From the NCBI RefSeq assembly GCF_037975245.1, contig NC_092562.1, forward strand, positions 3,962,001 through 4,022,000: a stretch of DNA of 60,000 nucleotides. The letters run 5' to 3'. The position numbers and the translations under genes were made by a program. The DNA comes from Apostichopus japonicus. Lineage: Eukaryota; Echinodermata; Holothuroidea; Aspidochirotida; Stichopodidae. Of this stretch, positions 36,101-47,900 are shown piece after piece. The notes beneath the pieces were generated by a model that worked only from the letters and a program-made list of their open reading frames with translations, did no database searches and was not told the origin of the DNA. How positions within the stretch are numbered: position 1 is the first letter of the stretch; every line of letters starts with the position of its first letter.

Positions 36101-39100
36101 CAGCAGGTACACTTTATTGACAATATATATTTGCTCTTTAACAAAGCTTTTTGAGTAGGAGAAATGTGTTAACATTTACTATGTAGAGTAACTAAAAATT
36201 CAATGGTGGAGTGTTGAAGTCATCATTTTAGTGTTCCATATTGCGGAACACTAATATTATGACCTTGGCATGTGATTTAGTGTTGAGTATCTTGGTGAAG
36301 TGATATCAGAATCCAGGGACTTAGTATACCCTCTAGTACATCGATATCGTCATCCTGTGGATTCGGTCAGTTCCAATAAAAAGGGCTCACTGTATAATAT
36401 ATGTCATCATATATCTTATATGGTATAGTACGGTGCCAGGGACTGGTAGAATTTGAGATGTGTGCTATGATTCAAGAATGACTGTCAAAAATGCCTGTGT
36501 TTCTGTAAAACATTCTCTAAGAACAGGCAAAGTTTTTGTCTTTTAGTAATTTCTTATTATCAAATTTAGATAATTCTGGGCTTTTTTCACAAAATTTGGG
36601 ATTGATCAGTGACAGTACACTAATTCCTTGGGGACGTCTTATCGCCTTGGTGTATAGTCCACTGATATCAGAATCCTGTTATGTCATTTGACAAGTGATT
36701 TCCTGACCCTGGTGAAGTGACTTGATGTTACAAATAGAACACCAATATCAGTAAATTCTGTAAAGTCATAGCGGTGTTGCAGATTCTCAAATACTTTAGA
36801 GCAAGGTAAACACTACCTATTGTTGAATTATATCATGTACTAAACTTAACTGATATGTTAACTAGATATATATATACATACATACATGTAAATAAATGGC
36901 AGGACTAACTTTGAACCAATGAAACAAAATTCTGGATGAAATAATATCAATTTCACCCTCCCCTTCGCATCTTCCATTTCTGAAGGATGAGAATAAATCA
37001 CCATTGATGATGAAACTGCCTTTACAACATCTACAAAAACAAAAGAGAATAATTGCTATGGAAACAAGAGACATCTAAAAGCTTGTCATAATGTACCAAC
37101 AGCAGAACCATGCAAAATTTGATAAACCTCTTGTGAATTCACACAATATGAAATATATAAATGAAGGCAAGCAACAAAACAAAGTAGACAAAAGATGTCA
37201 GTGAAATTTCTCTAAACAATGGAAAACAACAAAAGATTTATTGTTTTAGAGTCATATCACGTTAAATGACAGCATGCATATATACAATGAAAGCTTTTCA
37301 ATTATACTTATTTAGTATGAAGTATATATATATATATATATATGGTACTGTAACTTTATATACTGCTGCTCAAAAAATACCCAGTTAAATTACCATCATA
37401 CAATTTTAACCAAAAATCCAGTTGTTTTCATATACTTCATATACAAGTTCAAACAACTTTCATATTCATGGAGAAAAATGAATAATATGAATAATTTTAC
37501 AGTAAAAATATCGAGCAGTAATAAACTGCTAGCGATAAGCTAAACGATGGCTTTCAACTTTTATGTTACATTCACATCAAAATAGTGACTTGCAAATAAA
37601 CAGACAAAACAATAAAAAAAAATGGCAATAGTTATAAATATCCAATTTTTTTTGCAATGTGGAATCCATTCCTACTTGCAAATGACAAATGATAGAGAGA
37701 GAAAAAAAAATGCTAACAGCTCTTAAAGAACAAAACATGAGCACAGAAACACAAATTTGCATTTTTAATTTTTTCCACATGTGTGGAAAACAGTGAAATA
37801 AAACTTGCTTTAATATTGAAATCTCACATTTAGTAGTTTCTATGGTACAGACTGTACTAACGAGAGATTAACCGTACAAAAAAGTTACAAATATCCTGAA
37901 TAGGAAAGACTATGACATTGATGATGATAACAACTATGAAGTAGTATATGTTGATAAAGATCACGGAAACAAAACAAAAAATATGTACCTTTCCAAGGTT
38001 AGTTTTCTTTTTTATTTCAAAATGACTGTTATATAATTTTTCTGAAATAATAAAGTTGATAAAGTACTCTTTTTCTAATTTTTTTTTTTCATTTCCCTTT
38101 ATTCCCATGATTCTTAGGACCATTCATGCCTCATCTCTCACAAAATTTAACCTTCACCAGAGCAAGTATTGGTGTTACTTCCGTAACAACTAGATCTGAC
38201 CCCTTTCGACAGAACCACACTCTGAGAATGCTTACCAACAAGAACTTGATGACCATACAGCCTTTACTGAAACATGAAATGGACTTCATAGTATGTTAGT
38301 ATACACCGAGAAGTAAAAATAACGCCCTGCCTGCTGTAGGGAGGAGGAAGTCCGAATTAACAGCCCAAATTTCAACCTGTACGACGTTTTCTGTGTCCCA
38401 CAAATCAAAATGTACCTCCATCCCCATAAACCAAAGTTACATGTGAGAAAAAAGCGGCAAAAATAAAGCCAGATACAATTTGCAGTTTTACTCTTCAAAG
38501 TTGATGGTAGTTCTGAAACCCTTTAAGCCTTCCTTTACCCTTGCATTCCTTTCTATATTTTGTTACTAATCACAAAAATTAAAAGCCTCTTTTCACCCAA
38601 CAACACAACAACAATTTTACTAGTTCTTATGACTACAAGACAAACAAATCATACCTCAGAGGATAACATTAAAAGTAAACAGTGCAATACTAAATATATT
38701 TTTCATGAAAACCAAGTTTAAATGATTTTTACCTCCTATTCATGAAAAAAAAAAGAGAGAGAAATGTTGGAATATATATATACAAAGATGAAACATTGGA
38801 TGTCTGCTATGGATACACCACAACATATCCTGATGATTAATTCAAATCTATAAGTTTAGAAAAAGGAACAAAAGACATGAAAAGGGGCCTTTTCCCTCAG
38901 TTCAAGGTTTCTTTGAAGACTATAACAGGAAGTGTGCATGTGGAAGATTTGAAGCAATCATTTCATTGACTATGTACAAAAAGAAAACATCAAGTCTTAC
39001 AGCTTTGAATATTCATATATGATTAGAGTATTTTCTGTAACAAATGAACCTGCTAAAGTAAGCTGGGTGCCAACACCTTGAAAGCAGGAATTATATCCTA

Positions 39101-40770
39101 TGGCAAGCAAGATTCTCATCTTAAGGCTGTTAGAGCAAACTTGAATTATGAATATGGCAAGCTCAATTACTAAATATTGGGGGGAGGGGGGGGGGGGGAA
39201 TAAGCTCTTTGCACAAATGGCAGGCCAAAGAAAAGATTTGGTCATGTTGTTACAAAATTGGTGGCAGCCTTCATAAATAAAGTATCAACTCAGTACTTAA
39301 CATGGTTTCATTGTAATTAATTTGCAACAGCGCCCACACCTTTGCTGAACCTCTATCATATTGGGATACACTGTTTGAGTGGGGTTGTACCAGATCACAT
39401 GGAGTGTTTGAACTGGTCAACTATGATTTCAAAATATAAAACAGCTACCCCAGTATTTCAGTATAGACATGAAATTTCAGTTATGTGAGCCTCAGTAACT
39501 TTGAAATTTAAATAAATGTTAGCACTTCCATAGAGCTTACACAAGCATAGATACTTGATGCAATCTTTATGTTGTGGAGAGGTCTACTGTACATTTCCAT
39601 ATAGATTGTACACCACCTTCAAGGTATTAATTCAGTATACCTTGAATTGAGAATTAAGAGTTGCATCCATGATAGCAAGGTCCATGCTAGGATATAAAGG
39701 GTGTGTGTGTGTGTTGGGGGGATACCCTCTTTTAGTTTCAGCCTCACACAAAAATTCAAAAGCATAGATTACCACAACCATGCAGTCCGCTTCTTTACAA
39801 GATCCTGCGGCCACATCTGTAGTTCTGATATATAGTACTTAATAACAGATTAGACCTGGGTCAAGTCAATCAGGCATTGCAGACAAAAGTTGTTGGGAAA
39901 AGTTATACCAGTGATGAGAGTCTACTCAGAGAGCTCCTATCACTGGCAACTGGTCTTAATTTTCTGACTAAAATGGACAACAGTTTTTGCATTTCTTTAA
40001 CCTCCTGTAGCAACATACTTTTTACAACCAAATGTCAAATATTTAAAAAGACATATCTTGCATGCAAGAGATTTATTTTTATGAATAGTCAGTATCAACC
40101 AACATTATGTGTTACCCTTTGATTTATTACTTTTTCAATTTAAATTAAAAAATACCAGGAAGGAAGTGATCGCCATGGAAGGAAGGTGGGGGGGGGGGGG
40201 GAGAGGGAACCTGAGAAATTCTTGGAGAAAGGTCAAAATATTCTATCCTTAATTAAGCAAAAAGGTAATGAAAAAAACAGTTTGAATGTCAAAAGGAAGC
40301 ATAAATAAATTATTAATACAAAATAAATACTGCTGATCGAAGGGCACCACCATCATCAACAACAACAACATTAGTAGACAACTGTGAACTATCATGGATC
40401 ACAGGTACTGTACTTTGTTTACCAACTATGAGATAAAACTGTTCCTAAGCAGTGTCAAGTCATCCCACCCCTCTAAATCAATCTTGTAACCCTTTCAGAC
40501 GCTCTCTTTCCTCTCATGTTTACAAGGTGACTTTGCAGCAACCTTCAGTCACTTCTCTGAACAGAAAGGTGATCATGAAAAAAACACCTAGAAATTCTGA
40601 TTTATGTCTGAAAGTTTGGTCTCAAATTTCCTGTTATAGAAAGAACCCCTCAGGTACATGAAGATAAAATGGTTCAATAGGATTAATGGGGCTGAGAGGT
40701 TTCCTTCTCTAAATATACATGGTGCTTCACATGTCGTGACACTCTATCATTACATCCAAGGTGATTCTAC
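33186..40770. other. Convergent spacer after DYNLT5
   Basis: AT-rich. G runs at 34545 and 39186, a local duplication of GACTTATGAATATTTAT (35819 and 35844), and a (TA)n at 37325-37343. The only coding-like piece is 36910-37030 on the minus strand. A minus-strand gene may be hidden here, but I cannot delimit it. Confidence 0.4.
36910..37030 (-). CDS. Unassigned exon-like stretch
   Basis: This is 121 nt between a TTTTTGTAG acceptor and a GTTAGT donor. In the open phase it reads VVKAVSSSMVIYSHPSEMED then AKGRVKLILFHPEFCFIGS. It is not recognised. It could belong to one minus-strand gene together with 40771..40905, but the phases (0 then 1) require a further exon between them. Confidence 0.28.
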
Positions 40771-40905
40771 CTTGTCAAATACAACCCTGTTTCTCTGAAC
40801 GATATCTGCTATTCTCAAAGCAAATAGAAGCTTTGGATTTGGGTCGAAATGTACAAATTTATTCGTGATCTGTCTGAGGAATGATGCCAAACCAGCAATC
40901 GTTAT
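40771..40905 (-). CDS. Unassigned exon-like stretch
   Basis: There are 45 codons, phase 0 to 0, between GTCCCAG and a GTAGAA donor. They read ITIAGLASFLRQITNKFVHF then DPNPKLLFALRIADIVQRNR then VVFDK. The amphipathic pattern and balanced composition look protein-like. The frame is also open upstream through a Lys-rich run to about 41006, so the exon could be longer. The family is not recognised. Confidence 0.3.
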
Positions 40906-41447
40906 CTGGGACAGATGTGATTGGTCATAATTAATAATTTGGTATATATTCCATTTTTTTTTCTTTTTTTTTCTTTTTATGAGAACCCTGTGAAGAAAGT
41001 AGAGTGGGATGATCCGAATCTTCGTCAACAAACTTATGCAAAACTTCCAGCAAATTTTGGGGGTAAAATGCTTAAATTTGGCATCATTATTACTGTTTGC
41101 ATGATGAAGTTTGCCATTGCTACATGATAATTTGAATCAGGGTTTTTAATATTTTCAATTTCTTTTTCAAATGTGTGCAGTCTTAAAAAGGGGAAGTGAC
41201 TGGAATAAGTTTGACTGGGTTCTTCTAACACATTTCAGAAGCAACCATTCACATGGCAATTACCAAGCTATGACATGTGTGAGCCAGCCCCTGACATGTG
41301 GTGAGTATTTAAATAATAAGGTGGCATACAGTTTAATAAATACTCCCCTACTATCTAAATGATAAAACTTATAGTGAAACATGACAGAAGGCATTCAAAA
41401 CAGCCTGTAGTATTTTTGATCTAATGCTAATGCTAATATCTCTGTGA

Positions 41448-41541
41448 TGGAATGATTTATTCATAGTCTTCAATTTCTGTGTAGCAGTATTTGAAAGCTT
41501 TGAACCGTTGTCTCTTATAAAACATACTTCTATACATGTGT
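41448..41541 (+). repeat. Dispersed repeat, copy B
   Basis: Contains GGAATGATTTATTCATAGTC, CTGTGTAGCAGTATTTGAAA and GTTGTCTCTTATAAAACATA. It aligns along its length with copies A and C. Confidence 0.5.
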
Positions 41542-41679
41542 ACCGGGGGAAAAAAACTCCTTGTATATATATACGACTTTTGCACTTGTTCTGGAGTTTG
41601 CCCAAAGCCATCTTGGTGATGTGATACTGGATAAATGATTCCTTGCTATTTCAATAGTTTGTTGGAAAGTCTTAAAATC

Positions 41680-41856
41680 TCAACTTGAGCTTTGAAGAGG
41701 ACATTTTACAACATTTAGAAAGTTATCGACAGCCAATCGATTCCATCTTTGTTTTGCGTCAAGTCTGCCGATTTCACCTGAGGCTAAACCATGTATTAAT
41801 GGTTTACTAAAAGCTGTGCCACAAGCTAGAATAACAAGTGGTTTGACATTTGCCAT
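41680..41856 (-). CDS. Unassigned 58-codon ORF with good start context
   Basis: The ATG at 41856 sits in AACGATGG. It reads MANVKPLVILACGTAFSKPL, then IHGLASGEIGRLDAKQRWNR, then LAVDNFLNVV, ending at TGA 41680. A CTCAG/GTGAAA donor after IHGLAS could end it early as a first exon. I do not recognise the protein. It lies on the same strand as the exon-like stretches at 40771 and 36910. Confidence 0.22.
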   Translation of the reverse strand: MANVKPLVILACGTAFSKPLIHGLASGEIGRLDAKQRWNRLAVDNFLNVVKCPLQSSS

Positions 41857-43133
41857 CGTTTCTGAAGTGCTTCAGCTGTGAGGATATAGATACAGCAGTT
41901 ATTTCAGAAGGACGACCTTTGGACAGCTTTTCCTGGAAGTAATACATTCCACGATGCTAACTGAATGTGACGACCTGTATTTTATTGCACAGTCCAGTGA
42001 GTAACCTTATTCAAGATGGCTTCTTTCAGGCCTCTCCCTCTCCCCTCTGTGCAAACTACTGCACTCCCCTCTTGCCCCCCCCTCTCTCCCCCATTTGTGC
42101 CACCACTTTGTATACCCAGGCTACAGGCCTGGATACTGCTGACCTTATTACTAGAAGGGCCACGCAATAAGAAACATTAATTTGACATGATCTGATATCC
42201 ATTTTACCAACCACTCAAAATACTGTAGGTTATTCTCACTAAATGATTCCAACTGTAGTTTGGCATTCTGACATATATGTTTTAATTGATGGCCGGCAAG
42301 TTAAATGAATGTATATTATATGAAGTTAACATTTGCGGACAAACCTCCTGGATATGACTTTACCCACGTACAGTACCCTGCCCCTAAGCATTGCTATAAA
42401 CCGTGTTCAGAGAAGCCCAATAGTACACTATAGCCCAATAGCCCAATAGTGTCAACACTTTGTTGATTCAAGTTTGTTTAAACGCAATTTATTCACGTAT
42501 AAAGTAAAATCATGCATGTTTAAACCGTAATATAACAACGACCATAAAAAGTCTATATTTACAGACAGAATGTATTCAAATTACTGTTGGCAGCTCTGAC
42601 GAAGGTAAACGAAATAACTGGATATTTTCAATTTACCATTCCTATTATAGTAGTATCTACTAGAGGGGAGTGGATTGAACAGACAATTAACAAACCAAAT
42701 CACATAATGGGCAATTGTCGTACAGAATATAAGGCTCAAAACAAGCTTTTAACCGATAACCGATAAACCCATAACCGACGAATGACAAACTTAATATAAA
42801 CTGAAGAATTACTGTACACAAAGTAGCATGTGACATGATGAATCTTTTCTTTTCAAATGAAAATGCTGATGTTTTTTCTTACAAATTTGCGTAGCAATCG
42901 ATACTGAGAGAATGTACTGTGCTGTACCAAAGACAAAAAAACTGAGTGAATTGGCATTCAAAATTATAGGTTTAAAATGGCTAAATTTGGAAGCCCAACT
43001 AGCCACTTATTGAGCTATCGGTAGTGTAATATTATTGGAACAGCTGAAAAAGCAATATGTATACCCATGTGTGCAATAAAAATATTGAACACATTCAAGG
43101 TTACTTGGTAGCTATGGTTACTAGCCATCTGTC

Positions 43134-43422
43134 CTAGCAACCCTTCAGCTTTGCCTTAGAGATGGAAACCCTGTAGTAGTAGAACTTCATATGACAGCGT
43201 ATCAGGCATCGGAAGATACAGATTATAACGTAAACCATGAATATTGAGAACGCCGTCACGTCTAGAAGGTAATACTGGGCGAAGTTAAGCTCGCTACCGT
43301 AGAAACGCATGATCTCACCGCCATGTTTAATGACATGTTCAATACTGTCTGCTGCCCTCTCTTTTGGATGTTGCTTCTGGTCTCGCCATGCTGCCGACAA
43401 CTTCACTATGTTCTCTTTGTAG
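43134..43422 (-). CDS. UGT last exon with membrane anchor
   Basis: The acceptor is CCCCCTCACAG. The split codon AG+C gives Ser, then YKENIVKLSAAWRDQKQHPK. The ER-lumenal end follows (HVIKHGGEIMRFYGSELNFA), then a hydrophobic helix of about 17-20 residues and a Lys/Arg-containing tail to TAA/TGA at 43134-43136. It is separated from the previous exon by 13.7 kb. A possible minus-strand AATAAA is near 42488. Confidence 0.92.
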
Positions 43423-44939
43423 CTGTGAGGGGGATAAAAAAAAGAGAATATTCCTATCAAAAGATACGGCTGAAAATCTTCCAAGTTTTATATCTTAATG
43501 TTTGAATATATTGATTTTAATTAATATTGATTTATTTATTACAGAATAAATTTGCAAAACCATGGGAGGGGAAGAGTAACTGCAGAACAATGACTGAGGA
43601 TAATTACCACATTTTGAACTCTAAATAATCAATTGAGTAAATTAATGTTTTGTTTAAATTACAAATTAGCCTTGGCATTGATTTTTTAAATATAGTACAA
43701 AAGTTCTTCAGCTAAGGTGCAGCAACCCTTAATTGCCCCTGTAAGACTCACATCAACATAAATATTGATTTTATTGACATGTATTAATATGAACATAGGC
43801 CTATATACATGACAGACTTCTTGCACCAATGGTACCTTTGAAGGAAGACATCGAGACAGGGAATAAACATGAACTTTATCTCAACTATATATAACCTGTC
43901 ACGTGACAATGTAAACAGCTGTCAGCTGGCTGACATTAAAGACAATTCCTCCTCTAGAGACAAACTGCCTAATGAAACTACAGTTAATCACTTCTTCTAA
44001 TCTGAATTGGCCGGGGTTTTTTCCACTCTTAACCAGTGCCAATGATATTTTTAATGTGCGACAGACATTCTAGGAGCTGGCATGCTTCCAGCCTGCAACA
44101 TTGTCATAAGTTGTTGGTCTGTCTCTCTTGAACGCTCTGATAGCTTTCAATAGTATGTCACGAAATATAAGAGGAGAGATTAGGTACTGTAATGTAATTA
44201 TGAACTTTCACGATACGAACCAATATATTCCAAAGGATAATGACATTAATTTAAGTTCCTTAATGTAAATATATATTGGTCAATGAACTGGTTAGAATCT
44301 TACTGCATGTAACAAGTGATGGCTGTGCAGTAGTGGGTGGGTTTTATTAGATGGCATGTAGATGTATTAAACTATAGTGAAAAGTGGATTAGTACCATAC
44401 ACTAAAATTTACTACATGCCAATGTTCCTACAGTACAGTTTGTTAGCCACTATATATATATATACTGTATCTCTCTCTCTCTAGTCGACAGAAGTCGGAA
44501 TCATGTTGAGATTTGCACATTTATTTCTGTCCCTCATCAAGTTAGGAAGAACTAGCAGGGCACTCATACAGGAACACCAAGGAACCAGTCTCTCAACTTG
44601 TCATGTGGACACCAAAACATGGAAGGAGAAACAGGGGAAAACATAAGCTCAGCTATATAGATGTAGTTGCTCGGGACATCGGGGTGCTTCAAACTGATAT
44701 ATATATACATATCTATATATATCTATAATATCAATAATATATAGTATTAAAGTACATGAATACATCCTGTCAGTAGCATGACCTTCTTTCTTCTGCAGTT
44801 AATCATTAAGGGCCCATGATCCCTTACAGTTGAATAAATCTCCAGTTATATATAATTTATAATTCTCCATTGTATACCTTTATGAATTTTCACAACTACC
44901 TGCATATTCTTGACCCAGCCATGCATATAAATATAATAT

Positions 44940-44972
<33 letters not shown>

Positions 44973-47900
44973 CCAATATATATCCAATATATATATATAT
45001 CCAATATATATACACCCCCTGCACATACTGCCTAACAGATGGGGATCTCATTGCTCCAGTGCATATAAACGAAACAACAAATTGGTTCTGATATCATTAA
45101 TCAACTCGTTAGTTACCACCCATGCATGTAGTACGTCTCTCTACAATAAGCCTGACCATGCATCACGCTTTACTATCATACATATCTATTATTATTATTG
45201 CCAGGGCATTTTGTTAATCATTATACAGCTATTACGTACACTACTACCTCATGTGATTTCCTGTGACATATAACATTATACACTTACACACATATATTGC
45301 TGAATTGTATTATATTTTGATGATTGTTTGGTTTCCTTTCTTAGAAATTCTGCTCAGAAAAGGAAACCGGTTACACTGGAAAGAGTGACCCCATTTCAAT
45401 CACATGTTTACACATAACACGTGCATCACTGAAGGTAGGTTTTAACAACTAAAATATAAACTGTATAAATTTGCTGAAAGTACAGTTATTAAGCTTTACA
45501 GTCTAGATTTTGCAACGTAACAAACATGCCAGAACTAGAGTAACATCAATCCATACAATTAGCCATGATGTACATGTGTAGTAACTGTACAGCTGCATGG
45601 GGACTAGTGCCTTAATATAGCACGGATAAACACTTTCAGTTTAAACATGCATGCATACTTGCAATGCTTTACATACAGTACTCATTGTACAGCATTTGCA
45701 ACGGTTCCTCTTTTGAAAACTCGCACGAACTAGCAATGTACCAACCACAAGCTATTCTGTTTCCTCACAACAGATATATATTAAAAGTTAGGAGTAAAAG
45801 TTCCCTGCTATCCCCGAGACAAAAATCACTTGTAAGTTAATGTATCCTAAAAGAAATACCTGGTTTGTAGGCTTGTTAATGCCCATCTGCCCTCGTCCTT
45901 TGCACTCTTTATTAAACTAGCTTATTAATACTGGTAACATCCTAGTATACTGCTTCTCCTTCTGAGTCACTGCCAACTTCCTCTCTCTTTCCAAATCAAC
46001 TTTATTTTATTTATTTCCCCCCCCCCCCCTTGTTTTTAGTGTGATCCCATCTTGTTCGTTGATTTTAAAGGGTGTCAAGACTCGCGCAAAAAGAAACGTC
46101 TAATGCCGGTAATCTGACCTAGTTTCGAATGAGGTGTAACAGAAGTGTAAGACACCACCATCGATCCCAGAAACTACACACACAGTTTGCTACTGTCGGT
46201 AATTCGACACTAGTGTACAGTCATTACATACAGCTGCGGTCAATACCCACAGCACAGTGTACGAACAATACAGCGATGGACATCTCAGGTCCAGCTAAAT
46301 ATAACAAGGTATCACCTTTCATTACTGTCTGCATTTTGTAGAGACACAAACATAACGTCACTTGCAAGCAACAGAAAGTTGACTTTTTCAGATGGCCGCA
46401 CACGGTTTGGGACGAGTCTTCAATGCCTTTAACACATAGATGCAGTTACTAAAGTCAACATGTGCCTAATCATATTGAAGATACCAACATCAGCTGTACA
46501 CACCAAGCACCCTACACTGTTAACTTCCAAGTTTATGAATATTGTACATGTATACTAATTAACAACAAATCCCTGGAGTTAACCTGTGCATAGCATTCAA
46601 CCCTTTTTTTTGAGAAAATTTTTGGCATAAATATACCAAGTATGTTTACATTTAAAATGAGCTTGCCCTAATGACAATATGATTGACAGTACTATTTCAA
46701 ACACCATAGCTCTCACCCAAACACAGATATTTTGCACAGTTAGAAAAATCACAAGAAGTGATTTGGCCAGGAGTTTGTTCTGGAGTCATAAAACGAGATA
46801 ATAAAATCTCTAAAATCATGTGGAAAGTCTTTCAAGTGACCTTGCAAGCCTTCCATTATAAAGCAAGTAAATAGAGGATTCTAGTCAGTTGTAACTACAG
46901 TATACGGAAATGCACTTATCACGACACACGGACACTCCTACATTAGAAACCAAACAGGCAAATGACTCAGATACTTGGCAAGGAAGTTACCTAGATATAT
47001 GCAAGACGAACACTGCAATGGAAGATGGAAGCCTAGAAAGACAATATTTTACCATGAAGCAGATCTGTGTATATGCAGACCCTGCCAACAAACTGAAGTA
47101 AAGTAAAATCCATAGATTTTGGTAGTTTTTTTTTTATTACAGCCAAAGTACAGTACAACCCTGAATCAATCGTGGATATAAATTCACAAACATTATCCAT
47201 CATCTCCGCAGTAGTGTTGCTTTGAATATCTCTCTGTCTCTCTCTGATTGGCTGTTGACTGATGCACAGATGCTTTGTTTACTCGTTAAAGCATGTTGTA
47301 TTGAACATTATAATGCATTTGATTGCTCCATGTTGCAGCTGCTCCCCTGTTTGTTGGTGTGTCCATGTATTCATCTTCTGCTAAAGCATGTTGTTTTGAA
47401 CATGCTCTAATAATGCATTTGATTGTTCCATGTTGCAGCTGCTCTCCTGTTTGTTGGTGTGTCCATGTATTCATCTTCTGCCAAAGCATGTTGTATTGAA
47501 CATGCTCTAATAATGCATTTGATTGTTCCATGTTGCAGCTGCTCCCCTGTTTCTTTGCTGTGTCCATGTATTCATCTTCTGCTAAAGCATGTTGTATTGA
47601 ACATGCTCTAATAATGTATTTGATTGCTCCATGTTGCAGCTGCTCCCCTGTTTGTTGGTGTGTCCATGTATTCATCTTCTGCTAAAGCATGTTGTATTGA
47701 ACATGCTCTAATAATGTATTTGATTGTTCCATGTTGCAGCTGCTCCCCTGTTTGTTGGTGTGTCCATGTATTCATCTTCTGCTAAAACATGTTGTATTGA
47801 ACATGCTCTAATAATGTATTTGATTGTTCCATATTTCAGCTGCTCCCCTGTTTGTTGGTGTGTCCATGTATTCATCTTCTGCTAAAGCATGTTGTATTGA

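Noticed and set aside
40921-41127. Plus-strand ORF with VEWDDPNLRQQTYAKLPANF
   Set aside because: It looks protein-like for about 25 codons, but the acceptor (ATGAG) is weak, no partner exon is seen on the plus strand, and the family is not recognised.
41369-41611. Minus-strand ORF resembling a reverse transcriptase thumb (HHRDISISIRSKILQAVLNA)
   Set aside because: It lies over dispersed repeat copy B; the other two copies do not keep the frame, so the resemblance is probably chance.
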